Position numbers and translations under genes: made by a program. From Hyphomicrobiales bacterium (GTDB lineage Bacteria; Pseudomonadota; Alphaproteobacteria; Rhizobiales; Aestuariivirgaceae): a stretch of DNA of 5,489 nt. Where the stretch lies: assembly GCA_020029455.1 (NCBI GenBank), contig JAIBJH010000190.1:1-5489 (forward strand), in the 5' to 3' direction. Below are positions 1-5,489 of the stretch, in pieces. Position 1 is the stretch's first letter; each line of letters starts with the position of its first letter. The notes beneath the pieces were generated by a model, which was not told the DNA's origin, did no database searches, and was given only the letters and a program-made list of their open reading frames with translations.

Positions 1-447
1 TTGCCGCTTCTCGAAGTGCTGGGTCCCGCCGTTCTTTTCGGCCTCAGCGCCAGTCATCCATCGACGGCCTTCGTCTCGAAAGCGCTCCATGAGGCGAAGA
101 TCTCTCTCGACTTCGCGGCAATCGCGCGTCGCGTGGTGCGCTTCGCCGATCTGCCCATCCGTGAACTTCTGGTGCATCGTGGCAATGACTATGTGCAATC
201 AGCACCGAAGCCATGGGTCCAGGCACTCGTTGCTGCCGATGGAGAAGCGGAAGGAAGCCTCGTCGCAACGCTGCGTGCCATGGCCGAAGCAGACATGAAT
301 GTGCAGCTTGCCGGCCGCCACCTCGGCAAGCATGCCAACACTGTCTATGCGAGGCTTGAACGCATCAAAACAATCACCGGCCTCGACGGCCAGCGTTACC
401 GCGATCTCACCGAATTGTTGCTCGCCGCCGATTGCTGGCGGCTCTAG
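1..447 (+). CDS. PucR/CdaR-family transcriptional regulator, C-terminal fragment (5' partial)
   Basis: This is the last 148 codons of a DNA-binding regulator. The frame is open to base 1, so the TTG there is probably an internal leucine codon and the true start lies outside the window. Residues about 1-60 look like the end of the GGDEF-like middle domain of PucR/CdaR proteins (GLSASHPS near residue 14, EAKISLDFA at 31-39, RELLVH at 54-59). Residues about 72-145 form the C-terminal PucR helix-turn-helix: TLRAMAEADMN at 90-100, then LGKHANTVYARLERI at 108-122 and the LTELLLAADCWRL tail, all typical of the family. Full-length members usually have several hundred residues with an N-terminal sensory region, which is missing here. 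PucR-type proteins generally act as ligand-responsive activators of catabolic or purine-related genes. The target cannot be deduced, because the gene is convergent with its right-hand neighbour and its own upstream side is not visible. The family call is strong; the function is open. Confidence 0.9.
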   Translation: MPLLEVLGPAVLFGLSASHPSTAFVSKALHEAKISLDFAAIARRVVRFADLPIRELLVHRGNDYVQSAPKPWVQALVAADGEAEGSLVATLRAMAEADMNVQLAGRHLGKHANTVYARLERIKTITGLDGQRYRDLTELLLAADCWRL

Positions 448-507
448 CGTATCGGGCGAGCAGATGGAATCGTCTGCGAAGCGAAAGATGCGCCAGATCA
501 AGACGCA

Positions 508-1056
508 TCACTGATCCTTCACTTCTATGAACCGGATGCGATTGTTGAAGGGGTCAATGACCTGCAGCTCCAGCCGTGTACCCTGATCCTCAAGCCCCGG
601 TTTCATGTAGCGATAGTTACGCGCCGAGAGTTCCTTATGAAGATTGCGGATGCCCTTCATGTAGACGCACATGTTCCCGCCGGGCGTGGCGTCTCCGGCA
701 TGCTCGGAGAGATGTAACCTCAACCCGGAGCGTGAGATCTGCATGTACAAGGGGAAGTTGTCACCGTGGCGGTGTTCCCAGTCGGCCGTGAAGCCGAGAA
801 AGCCAAGATAGAATTCATTCGCTTTCGCAACATCGAAAATCCGCACGATCGGCACGGCCTGCTCAAAGGCAATCCCTCCACCGTCCTGAGCGGGTCCTTC
901 GTCATCGATCTTCGCCGACATGATGTTCCAATTTGCCAACCCGAACTGGCGAGCAATAATTTCGAGTGCCTCGCTGTGAGTGATTGCCACATCACGGTTG
1001 GCGAGCGCCTCCCGCATTGCTTTCGCCATGGCCTTCGCATCGCGATAATCGCGCAT
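508..1056 (-). CDS. Glyoxalase/bleomycin-resistance-fold protein with N-terminal glyoxalase-related domain
   Basis: A complete gene of 182 residues. The ATG at 1056 is preceded by AAAGGAAAC, with AGGA about seven bases upstream, which supports this start. Residues 1-50 form a small helical domain (DAKAMAKAMREAL, then HSEALEIIARQFGLANWN at 27-44) of the kind found before glyoxalase domains in some proteobacterial proteins. Residues about 66-178 are a vicinal-oxygen-chelate domain: VPIVRIFDVAKANEFYLGFLGF at roughly 68-89, WEHRHGDNFPLYMQISRSG at 93-111, LRLHLSEHAGD at 112-122 and DPFNNRIRFIE at 168-178. H115 and E178 sit where metal ligands lie in glyoxalase I, but the first-strand position carries R72 rather than His or Gln. 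A drug-binding or lyase-like role without canonical metal chemistry is therefore as likely as a true glyoxalase. It is probably cytosolic, as there is no signal peptide. It stands alone, convergent with the regulator on its left. Annotations as bleomycin-resistance protein are common for this group but unproven for this member. Confidence 0.9.
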   Translation of the reverse strand: MRDYRDAKAMAKAMREALANRDVAITHSEALEIIARQFGLANWNIMSAKIDDEGPAQDGGGIAFEQAVPIVRIFDVAKANEFYLGFLGFTADWEHRHGDNFPLYMQISRSGLRLHLSEHAGDATPGGNMCVYMKGIRNLHKELSARNYRYMKPGLEDQGTRLELQVIDPFNNRIRFIEVKDQ

Positions 1057-1266
1057 ATCCGTTTCCTTTCATCTTGGCGAAATGCCCGTCAGCGCCCGCA
1101 TTACCAACGCCTTCGCCAGACTGTTGAAACGGTCAGGAAGGAATAATTGGGAGGCATTCGCCATGCCCCTCTTGGGGCGCGGGCTGCTGGCTGCCTCCAG
1201 CCATGCGCGCACCTTACGGATTTGCTGCGCTGTTGTCAGCCCGGAAAATTGCGCAACTGATGCGGA
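1057..1266 (-). other. Intergenic stretch with a 65-codon open frame of uncertain coding status
   Basis: No confident gene lies between the glyoxalase-fold gene and the small exported protein. On the minus strand, however, the frame is open from 1266 to 1072, ending at a TGA at 1071-1069. It is the same frame as the exported-protein gene, directly after that gene's stop. The 65 codons give protein-like text (for example TTAQQIRKVRAWLEAA, then SQLFLPDRFNSLAKAL), and about two thirds of third positions are G or C. There is no ATG at the front. The first ATG, at 1164, would give 31 residues and has AGAGGGG just upstream; a GTG at 1212 would give 47. It could be a small gene, a decayed gene or a chance open frame. 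GCCCC-TCTT-GGGGC at 1165-1178 can form a short hairpin but has no T-run. The glyoxalase-gene promoter should lie in this stretch, though no clear -35/-10 pair was found. Confidence 0.3.
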
Positions 1267-1560
1267 TCATACCGAGTTGGGCGTTCCGTGGCACTTGTCG
1301 GCATCACGATCTGTGGGTGTTGACTGCGGCAGCTGCCCTGGTGAGCCCGTCATGGCCTGCTCGCAATATTGCGTATTGCCTGCAGCCTTTGCTTCGCGGC
1401 CCGCATTGAGCAGGGCATCCAGTTCGACGCGATTCGCGTATGAAACGCCGGGCTCCGCAAGGGCTGACTCGAGGGTATTGATCAGCTTGTCGCAAGGGTC
1501 GGCAAGGGCAGGGCCTGCCAGCGGAATGGTTAGTATGATGGCAAACATCAGCCGCTTCAT
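1267..1560 (-). CDS. Small exported protein with three cysteines, function unknown
   Basis: A 97-residue protein. The chosen start is the ATG at 1560, because GGAGGG ends six bases before it and the protein then begins with a clear signal peptide. An upstream in-frame start at 1596 would add 12 residues that spoil the signal sequence. Residues 1-20 are a Sec-type signal (MKR, a hydrophobic core AIILTIPLAG, then ALA before Asp21, a good signal peptidase I site). The mature part of about 77 residues has an alpha-helical look up to about residue 70 (CDKLINTLESAL, VELDALLNAGREAKAAG) and a polar, proline-rich tail. Cysteines are at 23, 66 and 90; C23 and C66 could pair in the periplasm, leaving one spare. 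C23 is not a lipobox cysteine, since ALADPC lacks the required spacing. The protein is not recognised as a named family. It lies downstream of the importer operon but appears to have its own promoter, so a functional link to transport is only a guess. Confidence 0.72.
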   Translation of the reverse strand: MKRLMFAIILTIPLAGPALADPCDKLINTLESALAEPGVSYANRVELDALLNAGREAKAAGNTQYCEQAMTGSPGQLPQSTPTDRDADKCHGTPNSV

Positions 1561-1586
1561 GGGGCACCCTCCAGTAGAGGACCGCC

Positions 1587-1595
1587 ATTCTACCA
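1587..1595 (-). promoter_or_regulatory. Candidate extended -10 promoter of the small exported protein
   Basis: Read on the minus strand, TGGTAGAAT fits an extended -10 element (TGn followed by TAGAAT, five of six matches to TATAAT). Its end lies 26 bases before the ATG at 1560, leaving a short leader that contains the GGAGGG ribosome-binding site. No good -35 hexamer is seen at the usual spacing, which extended -10 promoters tolerate. This is inference from motif and position only. Confidence 0.35.
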
Positions 1596-1599
1596 AGAG

Positions 1600-1623
1600 A
1601 ATTGCGGCCCGGAGATGGCAATT
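1600..1623. repeat. Short inverted repeat AATTGC/GCAATT in the gap after the importer operon
   Basis: AATTGC at 1600-1605 and GCAATT at 1618-1623 are perfect inverted copies separated by 12 bases. The pair begins about 15 bases after the stop codon of permease 2 and lies just upstream of the candidate -10 of the exported-protein gene. It could be a weak terminator stem for the operon or an operator half-site pair. There is no T-run on the minus-strand transcript, so a Rho-independent terminator is not well supported. Confidence 0.3.
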
Positions 1624-1638
1624 GATGTAACCCGCTCG

Positions 1639-2586
1639 CTATCTTCCACCGGTGTCACGCGTCGCCGCAACGATGACAGCGATGATGATGACACCGGTGA
1701 GGATGAGACGGATTCCGGCGCTCGCACCAAAAGTGTTCAACATGGAGACGAGGAGATACATGAAGAGCGCCGCGCCCCAGATGCCGGGCACGCTTGCCTT
1801 CCCGCCCGCAACGGAAGTGCCGCCGATCACCACCACGGCGATTGAGGCGAGCAGGAATTCCTCGCCCATGTTGAGCGCCGCACCACCGGAAAATCCGGAA
1901 AGGCAAAGCCCCGCAACACCTGCGAGCAGAGCGCTTGCCACATAGGTGATGAGCCTTGTGCGCTCGGGATCAAGGCCCGAGAGCCATGCCGCCCGCGCAT
2001 TCTGCCCTGTGGCAAGCAGGCTCCGCCCATAAACGGTGCGCAGAAGGATTTGCGCCAGGATGATGCTGAGGATCACCGTGAAGATCGCCACCAGCGGCAC
2101 GCCCATGATCCGCGCCGTGGCAAAATCGGCGAGCAGCGGCGGCGGCTTGATGCGAATGCCGCGCCCATAGGAAATCGCTGTCGACAGCACCAGAAAACTG
2201 GAAGAGAGCGTGGCGATGATCGGCGGAATGCGCAGCACACGGATCAGCGCATAGTTGGCAAGCCCCACGGTAAAGGCCGCGCCCAGCGCCGCCGCAATGC
2301 CGATCAGCAGCCGCGCATTATCCGTATCCATCACCTTCATGGCGACAACGCCGGCCAGCGTGATCGTTGCCGGAATGGAAAGATCCACATTGCCAGGCCC
2401 AGATGTGAAGACCAGCATCTGTCCCAAACCCACGATCACCGAAAAGGTAGCGAAGGAGAGCGCGGCGGTGAGGATGGCGCCCGAACCTTGCCCGCCTGTA
2501 TAGGTGATGGTGGCAAGCCACACCGCAAAGGCCGCAAGGAAGGTCCAGGGCCAGGCTTCGCGCGCGAGTCTCGTGACGCGTGTCAT
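1639..2586 (-). CDS. Sugar-type ABC importer permease 2 (CUT2/BPD_transp_2 family)
   Basis: An inner-membrane permease of 315 residues, the normal length for RbsC/LsrC/LsrD-type proteins. The ATG at 2586 overlaps the stop of permease 1 in an ATGA and has AGGTGG just upstream; the frame stays open further upstream, but that extension only reads through permease 1 in the wrong frame. About nine or ten hydrophobic segments are visible, roughly at 14-30, 39-61, 70-86, 92-116, 122-139, 163-182, 212-231, 243-256, 264-283 and 291-309. Family hallmarks are VDLSIP at 67-72 (usually DLS[IV]G), the cytoplasmic coupling loop ATGQNARAAWLSGLDPERTR at 192-211 that contacts the ATPase, and VVIGGTSVAGGKASVPG at 252-268. 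It should pair with permease 1 to form the translocation path across the inner membrane. It is the last gene of the operon. The substrate is unknown. Confidence 0.93.
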   Translation of the reverse strand: MTRVTRLAREAWPWTFLAAFAVWLATITYTGGQGSGAILTAALSFATFSVIVGLGQMLVFTSGPGNVDLSIPATITLAGVVAMKVMDTDNARLLIGIAAALGAAFTVGLANYALIRVLRIPPIIATLSSSFLVLSTAISYGRGIRIKPPPLLADFATARIMGVPLVAIFTVILSIILAQILLRTVYGRSLLATGQNARAAWLSGLDPERTRLITYVASALLAGVAGLCLSGFSGGAALNMGEEFLLASIAVVVIGGTSVAGGKASVPGIWGAALFMYLLVSMLNTFGASAGIRLILTGVIIIAVIVAATRDTGGR

Positions 2587-3515
2587 GCCGCCACCTGTCC
2601 GCCCCGCGTGACCAGCGCCCGGAGCGCCAGCACGATGATGAGGATCGCGCCCTGCGCGCCGATCTGCCAGTCGGGCGAGATCCTGAGAAAGATCAGGAAC
2701 GATCCGGCAAGCGCCAGCGTCAGCGCTCCGATCACCGCGCCCATTGGTGAAACCCGGCCGCCGATGAAATTGCCGCCACCCAAAATCACGCCCGCAATCG
2801 AATAGAGCGTGTAGCGGTCTGCAATATGGGCATCGCCCGAAGTCGTAAGGCCAAGCAGCGACAACCCCGACAGCACGCCGAAGAATCCGGCAATGCCGAA
2901 GAGGATGGCCTTTGTCTTGAACATGGACCAGCCGGCTCGCGTCAGCGCCACCGGATTTCCGCCCGCACCCCGCGCAATGACGCCGAGCGATGTCTTCATC
3001 AGCGCGAACTGAATGACCAATCCGATCACCACCGCGGCAATAATGGGGAAGGGGATGATCGGTGTCTGCAGCGCCATCAACGACTTGAGCCACTGCGGTG
3101 CTTTCCCGCCAGGCGAAGGCAATATCAAAACCGCAATGCCTAGCCAGATAAAGGCAAGCCCCAGCGTCACCACAATGGAAGGAAGATTGCGCGCCTGGAT
3201 CAATCCGCCCACCGCCGCATAGACGAGGATAAGTGCCACAAGTGCCGCAACACCCATCACCGGATTATCGAGAAGCAATGTCGCACCGATGCAACTCACC
3301 AGCCCCACGAATGGCCCGATGGAAAGATCAAGATCATTGCAGGTGATGACGAACATCTGCGCAATGGTGGCAAGCGCAATGGGCACCGCATATTGCAGCA
3401 TCAGGTTCAGCCCGAAATAGCTCATGGTGCGCGGCTGGATGATGAAGGTTGCAACCAGCACCACTGCAAGCGAAAGGAAGGGCAGGGCCTGCCGCAGCAT
3501 CTTGGCATTGATCAT
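2583..3515 (-). CDS. Sugar-type ABC importer permease 1 (CUT2/BPD_transp_2 family)
   Basis: An inner-membrane permease of 310 residues. The ATG at 3515 forms an ATGA with the stop of the ATPase gene, and GGAG lies eight bases upstream inside that gene. It shares the CUT2 permease plan with permease 2: hydrophobic segments at roughly 10-26, 38-58, 64-82, 86-107, 115-133, 154-172, 203-222, 238-276 (probably two) and 288-301. It has the canonical DLDLSIG at 61-67, the coupling loop ARGAGGNPVALTRAGW at 181-196 (equivalent to the GxNxxAAxxxG loop of RbsC), and VILGGGNFIGGRVSPMG at 243-259. The coupling-loop and C-terminal sequences differ clearly from permease 2, so the channel is a heterodimer, as in the Lsr and rhamnose importers, rather than a homodimer as in ribose uptake. 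Its overlaps with both neighbours imply coupled translation and matched stoichiometry. Substrate specificity cannot be read from the permease. Confidence 0.93.
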   Translation of the reverse strand: MINAKMLRQALPFLSLAVVLVATFIIQPRTMSYFGLNLMLQYAVPIALATIAQMFVITCNDLDLSIGPFVGLVSCIGATLLLDNPVMGVAALVALILVYAAVGGLIQARNLPSIVVTLGLAFIWLGIAVLILPSPGGKAPQWLKSLMALQTPIIPFPIIAAVVIGLVIQFALMKTSLGVIARGAGGNPVALTRAGWSMFKTKAILFGIAGFFGVLSGLSLLGLTTSGDAHIADRYTLYSIAGVILGGGNFIGGRVSPMGAVIGALTLALAGSFLIFLRISPDWQIGAQGAILIIVLALRALVTRGGQVAA

Positions 3516-4948
3516 GCCGCCTTCTCCGCAAAGGAAGCCTGCAGCACCCGCTGCTCGGTCAAATCATCCGACAACAATTCAGCCGTCACTGCGCCATTGC
3601 GGAACACATAGACACGGTCGCAGTGCGTGAGTTCCTCGAACTCCGTTGTGTACCAAACAAAGCTGCGACCCTCAGCCGCTTGCTCATGGATCAATCCATA
3701 GACTTCCTGCTTGGTGCCTACATCAACACCGCGCATCGGATCGTCCATCAGGATGATCCCCGCATCGGAGGAGAGCGCCCGCGCAAACAATGTCTTCTGC
3801 TGGTTGCCGCCGGAAAGGGTGAGAATGGCATTCTCCATGTCCGGCGTGCGGATGGCGAGCTTCTCTTTCCATGTCTCGGCAAGTTCCGCCTCCTTGCTGA
3901 GTGAAATCAGCCCGCGCTTTGAAAGTGCCCCATAGGAGCGCACCGTGGCATTGCGCGCGATGGACCAGAGATTGAAGATGCCGTCGCTCTGCCGGTCGCC
4001 CGCGATAAAGGCGATTGGAGCGCTCACCTTGCACTCGCGGCCCGAAAAAATCCGCATCAGCATCGCCGTCTGGCCGTTTGCCGCCAGCCCAGCCAGCCCA
4101 ACGATCTCGCCCTTGCCCACATGGAAGGATTTGCCGGCCGTCTCGATCACCATCTCGCGCGCGGCTGTCTGCGCAGCTTTAGCTTTAGCAATCTTCGCCG
4201 TGTGATGTTCCGAACCCATGGCCTCGACCAGCGAGTCGCGGGAGAATTTGGCGCCCGGCTTGTCTGCCACCACCTTGGCGTCCTTCATCACCACGATACG
4301 GTGCGCCGTCGACAGCACTTCACCAAGAATATGCGAGATCAAAATGATGGAAAGCCCGCGCGCCGTTTCCCGCTTCACATGCTCAAGCAATTGCTTCGCC
4401 GTAATCGCATCGAGTGAGGAGGTGGGTTCATCGAGAATGACAAGTGACAGCGGCTGCTCCGTCACCGTGAAGGCCCGTGCAATCTCCACCATCTGCCGCT
4501 TGCCGATTGCCAAGTCCGCCACTTCGTCGTCCGCATGTATGCCATGCTTCGGAAAAATCTGGTTGAGCTTTTCCATGATGAGGGCGGAAGCACGCGCCTT
4601 CCACCCGATCCCACGCAGAGAGGCGTGCAGCACCCGGGCATTCTCGGCAACCGTCAGATTGGGGCAAAGCGATAATTCCTGGAACACGCAGCGCACACCG
4701 TGTGTCTGTGCCGCCGCTGTTGTCCATCCGCCGGAATGGGTTTCACCGCCGATCGAAATGCTGCCTGCGCTCGGCGAAAGCGTTCCCGCCAACAGATGCA
4801 TCAAAGTGGATTTGCCCGCGCCGTTGTGCCCGACAAGGCCGAGACACTCTCCCGGCGCGATAGCGAGCGTCACCCCCGCCAGGGCCCGGACGGCGCCGAA
4901 TGATTTTTCGACGCCGTCCAGTCTTATTGTTGAAGTGTGATCACTCAC
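3512..4948 (-). CDS. Sugar-type ABC importer ATPase with two nucleotide-binding domains (RbsA-like)
   Basis: A cytoplasmic ATPase of 478 residues, slightly shorter than RbsA (about 500), that powers the two permeases. The start is a GTG at 4948 overlapping the binding-protein stop (GTGA); only a weak GGGCGG lies upstream, so initiation probably relies on translational coupling. Domain 1 has Walker A GHNGAGKST at 40-48, a Q-loop at FQELS 89-93, the family-typical degenerate signature LAIGKRQMVEIARA at 146-159, Walker B VILDEP at 170-175 with catalytic E174, D-loop SSLD at 177-180 and the H-loop histidine H206. An Ala/Lys-rich linker lies at about 250-264. Domain 2 has a degenerate Walker A (GLAANGQTAML, 287-297; Q293 replaces the lysine), the GDRQSDGIFNLWSIARN segment at 317-333, a perfect LSGGNQQK at 378-385, and Walker B IILMDDP at 398-404, where D403 replaces the usual glutamate. 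One ATP site therefore looks competent and the other structural. Confidence 0.95.
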   Translation of the reverse strand: MSDHTSTIRLDGVEKSFGAVRALAGVTLAIAPGECLGLVGHNGAGKSTLMHLLAGTLSPSAGSISIGGETHSGGWTTAAAQTHGVRCVFQELSLCPNLTVAENARVLHASLRGIGWKARASALIMEKLNQIFPKHGIHADDEVADLAIGKRQMVEIARAFTVTEQPLSLVILDEPTSSLDAITAKQLLEHVKRETARGLSIILISHILGEVLSTAHRIVVMKDAKVVADKPGAKFSRDSLVEAMGSEHHTAKIAKAKAAQTAAREMVIETAGKSFHVGKGEIVGLAGLAANGQTAMLMRIFSGRECKVSAPIAFIAGDRQSDGIFNLWSIARNATVRSYGALSKRGLISLSKEAELAETWKEKLAIRTPDMENAILTLSGGNQQKTLFARALSSDAGIILMDDPMRGVDVGTKQEVYGLIHEQAAEGRSFVWYTTEFEELTHCDRVYVFRNGAVTAELLSDDLTEQRVLQASFAEKAA

Positions 4949-5489
4949 ATCCCGCCCACGACCTTTGCCGCATCTTCGGCCGAGTATTCGACATTGGCAA
5001 CACCGCCCTTTTCAGTTGTGGCGAGGCTGGCTTCCAGATTCGCCTGGTCAATCTGCAGGAACGGCACGGTCAAATCCTGCGGCACTTTCTTGCCGTCGAG
5101 GATCATCTGCGCCACCCAGAAGGCGAGCGTTGAAACGCCGGGGGCGATGGAGACTGACATGGTCTCATAGCCATTGGCGTCCTTTTGCTCTTTCCACCAC
5201 TGCAGCTCGTCCTGGCGGTTGCCCATGATGATCAAGGGCGTTGGCCGTCCGGCAGCAGCAAAAGCCTGTGCCGCGCCATAGCCGTCACCGCCTTGCGTCA
5301 CCACGGCTTTCACATCAGGAAGCGATGGCAGGATGCCGGAGACGGCCTTCTGCGCCACTTCCTGGGCCCAGTCGCCATGCACAGAGCCTACGATCTTGAA
5401 CTGCTTGTACTTGTCGGTGCCGCGATGGATGCCCTTGGAGATTTCGTCATCGACGAAGACGCCCGCAAGCCCGCGGATTTCAAGGAGGT
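4945..5489 (-). CDS. Periplasmic sugar-type substrate-binding protein, C-terminal part (5' partial)
   Basis: The last 180 codons of the operon's first visible gene; the frame is open to the window edge, so the start and signal peptide lie to the right. An internal GTG at 5382 encodes valine and is not a start. The fragment covers about half of a type I periplasmic-binding fold (Peripla_BP_4/RbsB-like): LLEIRGLAGVFVDDEISKGI at 1-20, KIVGSVHGDWAQEVAQKAV at 31-49, VVTQGGDGYGAAQAFAAAG at 62-80 (equivalent to the AQND..ALGA segment of RbsB), LIIMGNRQDELQWW at 85-98 and the SVSIAPGVSTLAFWVAQMI hinge and helix region at 111-129. W40, W97 and W98 are candidates for stacking against a sugar ring. The protein should deliver its ligand to the heteromeric permease. 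It ends in an ATG-TGA whose last bases form the GTG start of the ATPase. The family is clear; the ligand is not known. Confidence 0.92.
   Translation of the reverse strand, partial: LLEIRGLAGVFVDDEISKGIHRGTDKYKQFKIVGSVHGDWAQEVAQKAVSGILPSLPDVKAVVTQGGDGYGAAQAFAAAGRPTPLIIMGNRQDELQWWKEQKDANGYETMSVSIAPGVSTLAFWVAQMILDGKKVPQDLTVPFLQIDQANLEASLATTEKGGVANVEYSAEDAAKVVGGM

Noticed and set aside
460..477. Hairpin GCAGAT-ggaatc-GTCTGC between the convergent regulator and glyoxalase-fold genes, a possible two-way terminator
   Set aside because: The stem has only six pairs including one wobble, and no T-run follows on either strand, so it is not convincing as an intrinsic terminator.
1082..1630. Plus-strand open frame of 182 codons
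   Set aside because: It runs antisense to the signal-peptide-bearing small protein, its composition is Ser/Arg/Cys-rich without domain signals, and it lacks a convincing ribosome-binding site.
1675..1710. GATGATGATGAC-like short repeats near the end of permease 2
   Set aside because: They simply encode the Ile/Val-rich last membrane segment (GVIIIAVIVAA) on the minus strand and are not an independent repeat element.
2050..2805. Long plus-strand open frame of 251 codons across the permease genes
   Set aside because: It is antisense to two unmistakable permeases, its product is a low-complexity Arg/His/Asp-rich string with no domain, and it has no ribosome-binding site context. It is a shadow of membrane-protein codon bias.
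2587..3093. Upstream extension of permease 2 by 169 codons
   Set aside because: The extension reads permease 1 in the wrong frame and gives Arg/Gly/His-rich text without membrane segments. The ATG at 2586 with the ATGA overlap is the natural start.
4218..4940. Plus-strand open frame of 240 codons opposite the ATPase
   Set aside because: It is fully antisense to the Walker motifs of a well-supported ATPase, and its Ser/Ala/Arg-rich product shows no recognisable family.

Overview
The window looks like part of a chromosome or large replicon from a GC-rich alphaproteobacterium. A member of the Hyphomicrobiales (the Rhizobium/Brucella group) is the best guess, from codon choice and the style of the protein families. 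This is a family-level impression from reading, not a database match.

Layout. Bases 1-447 (plus strand) hold the C-terminal end of a PucR/CdaR-type transcriptional regulator; its N-terminus lies to the left of the window. It faces a minus-strand gene for a glyoxalase/bleomycin-resistance-fold protein (508-1056). Next on the minus strand come a 210-base stretch without a confident gene (1057-1266) and a small exported cysteine-containing protein (1267-1560). The rest, 1639-5489, is a minus-strand sugar-type (CUT2, ribose/Lsr-like) ABC importer operon read from right to left: substrate-binding protein (C-terminal half only, cut by the window edge), a double-domain ATPase, permease 1 and permease 2.

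How the genes work together. The four importer genes overlap by four bases at each junction (GTGA, ATGA, ATGA), so they almost certainly form one transcript with coupled translation and assemble into one transporter: a periplasmic binding protein, a heterodimeric membrane channel and one ATPase polypeptide carrying two nucleotide-binding domains. The substrate cannot be read from the sequence; a sugar, polyol or similar small polar compound is expected from the family. The operon promoter, the 5' part of the binding-protein gene and any adjoining catabolic genes lie beyond the right edge. The small exported protein has its own plausible promoter, and nothing visible ties it, the glyoxalase-fold protein or the PucR regulator to the importer.

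No clearly new multi-gene system is visible. The points most worth a second look are the degenerate second ATP site of the ATPase, the uncharacterised binding-protein subfamily, and a 65-codon open stretch that follows the small exported protein's stop codon in the same frame. No rRNA, tRNA, CRISPR array, insertion sequence or attachment site was seen.
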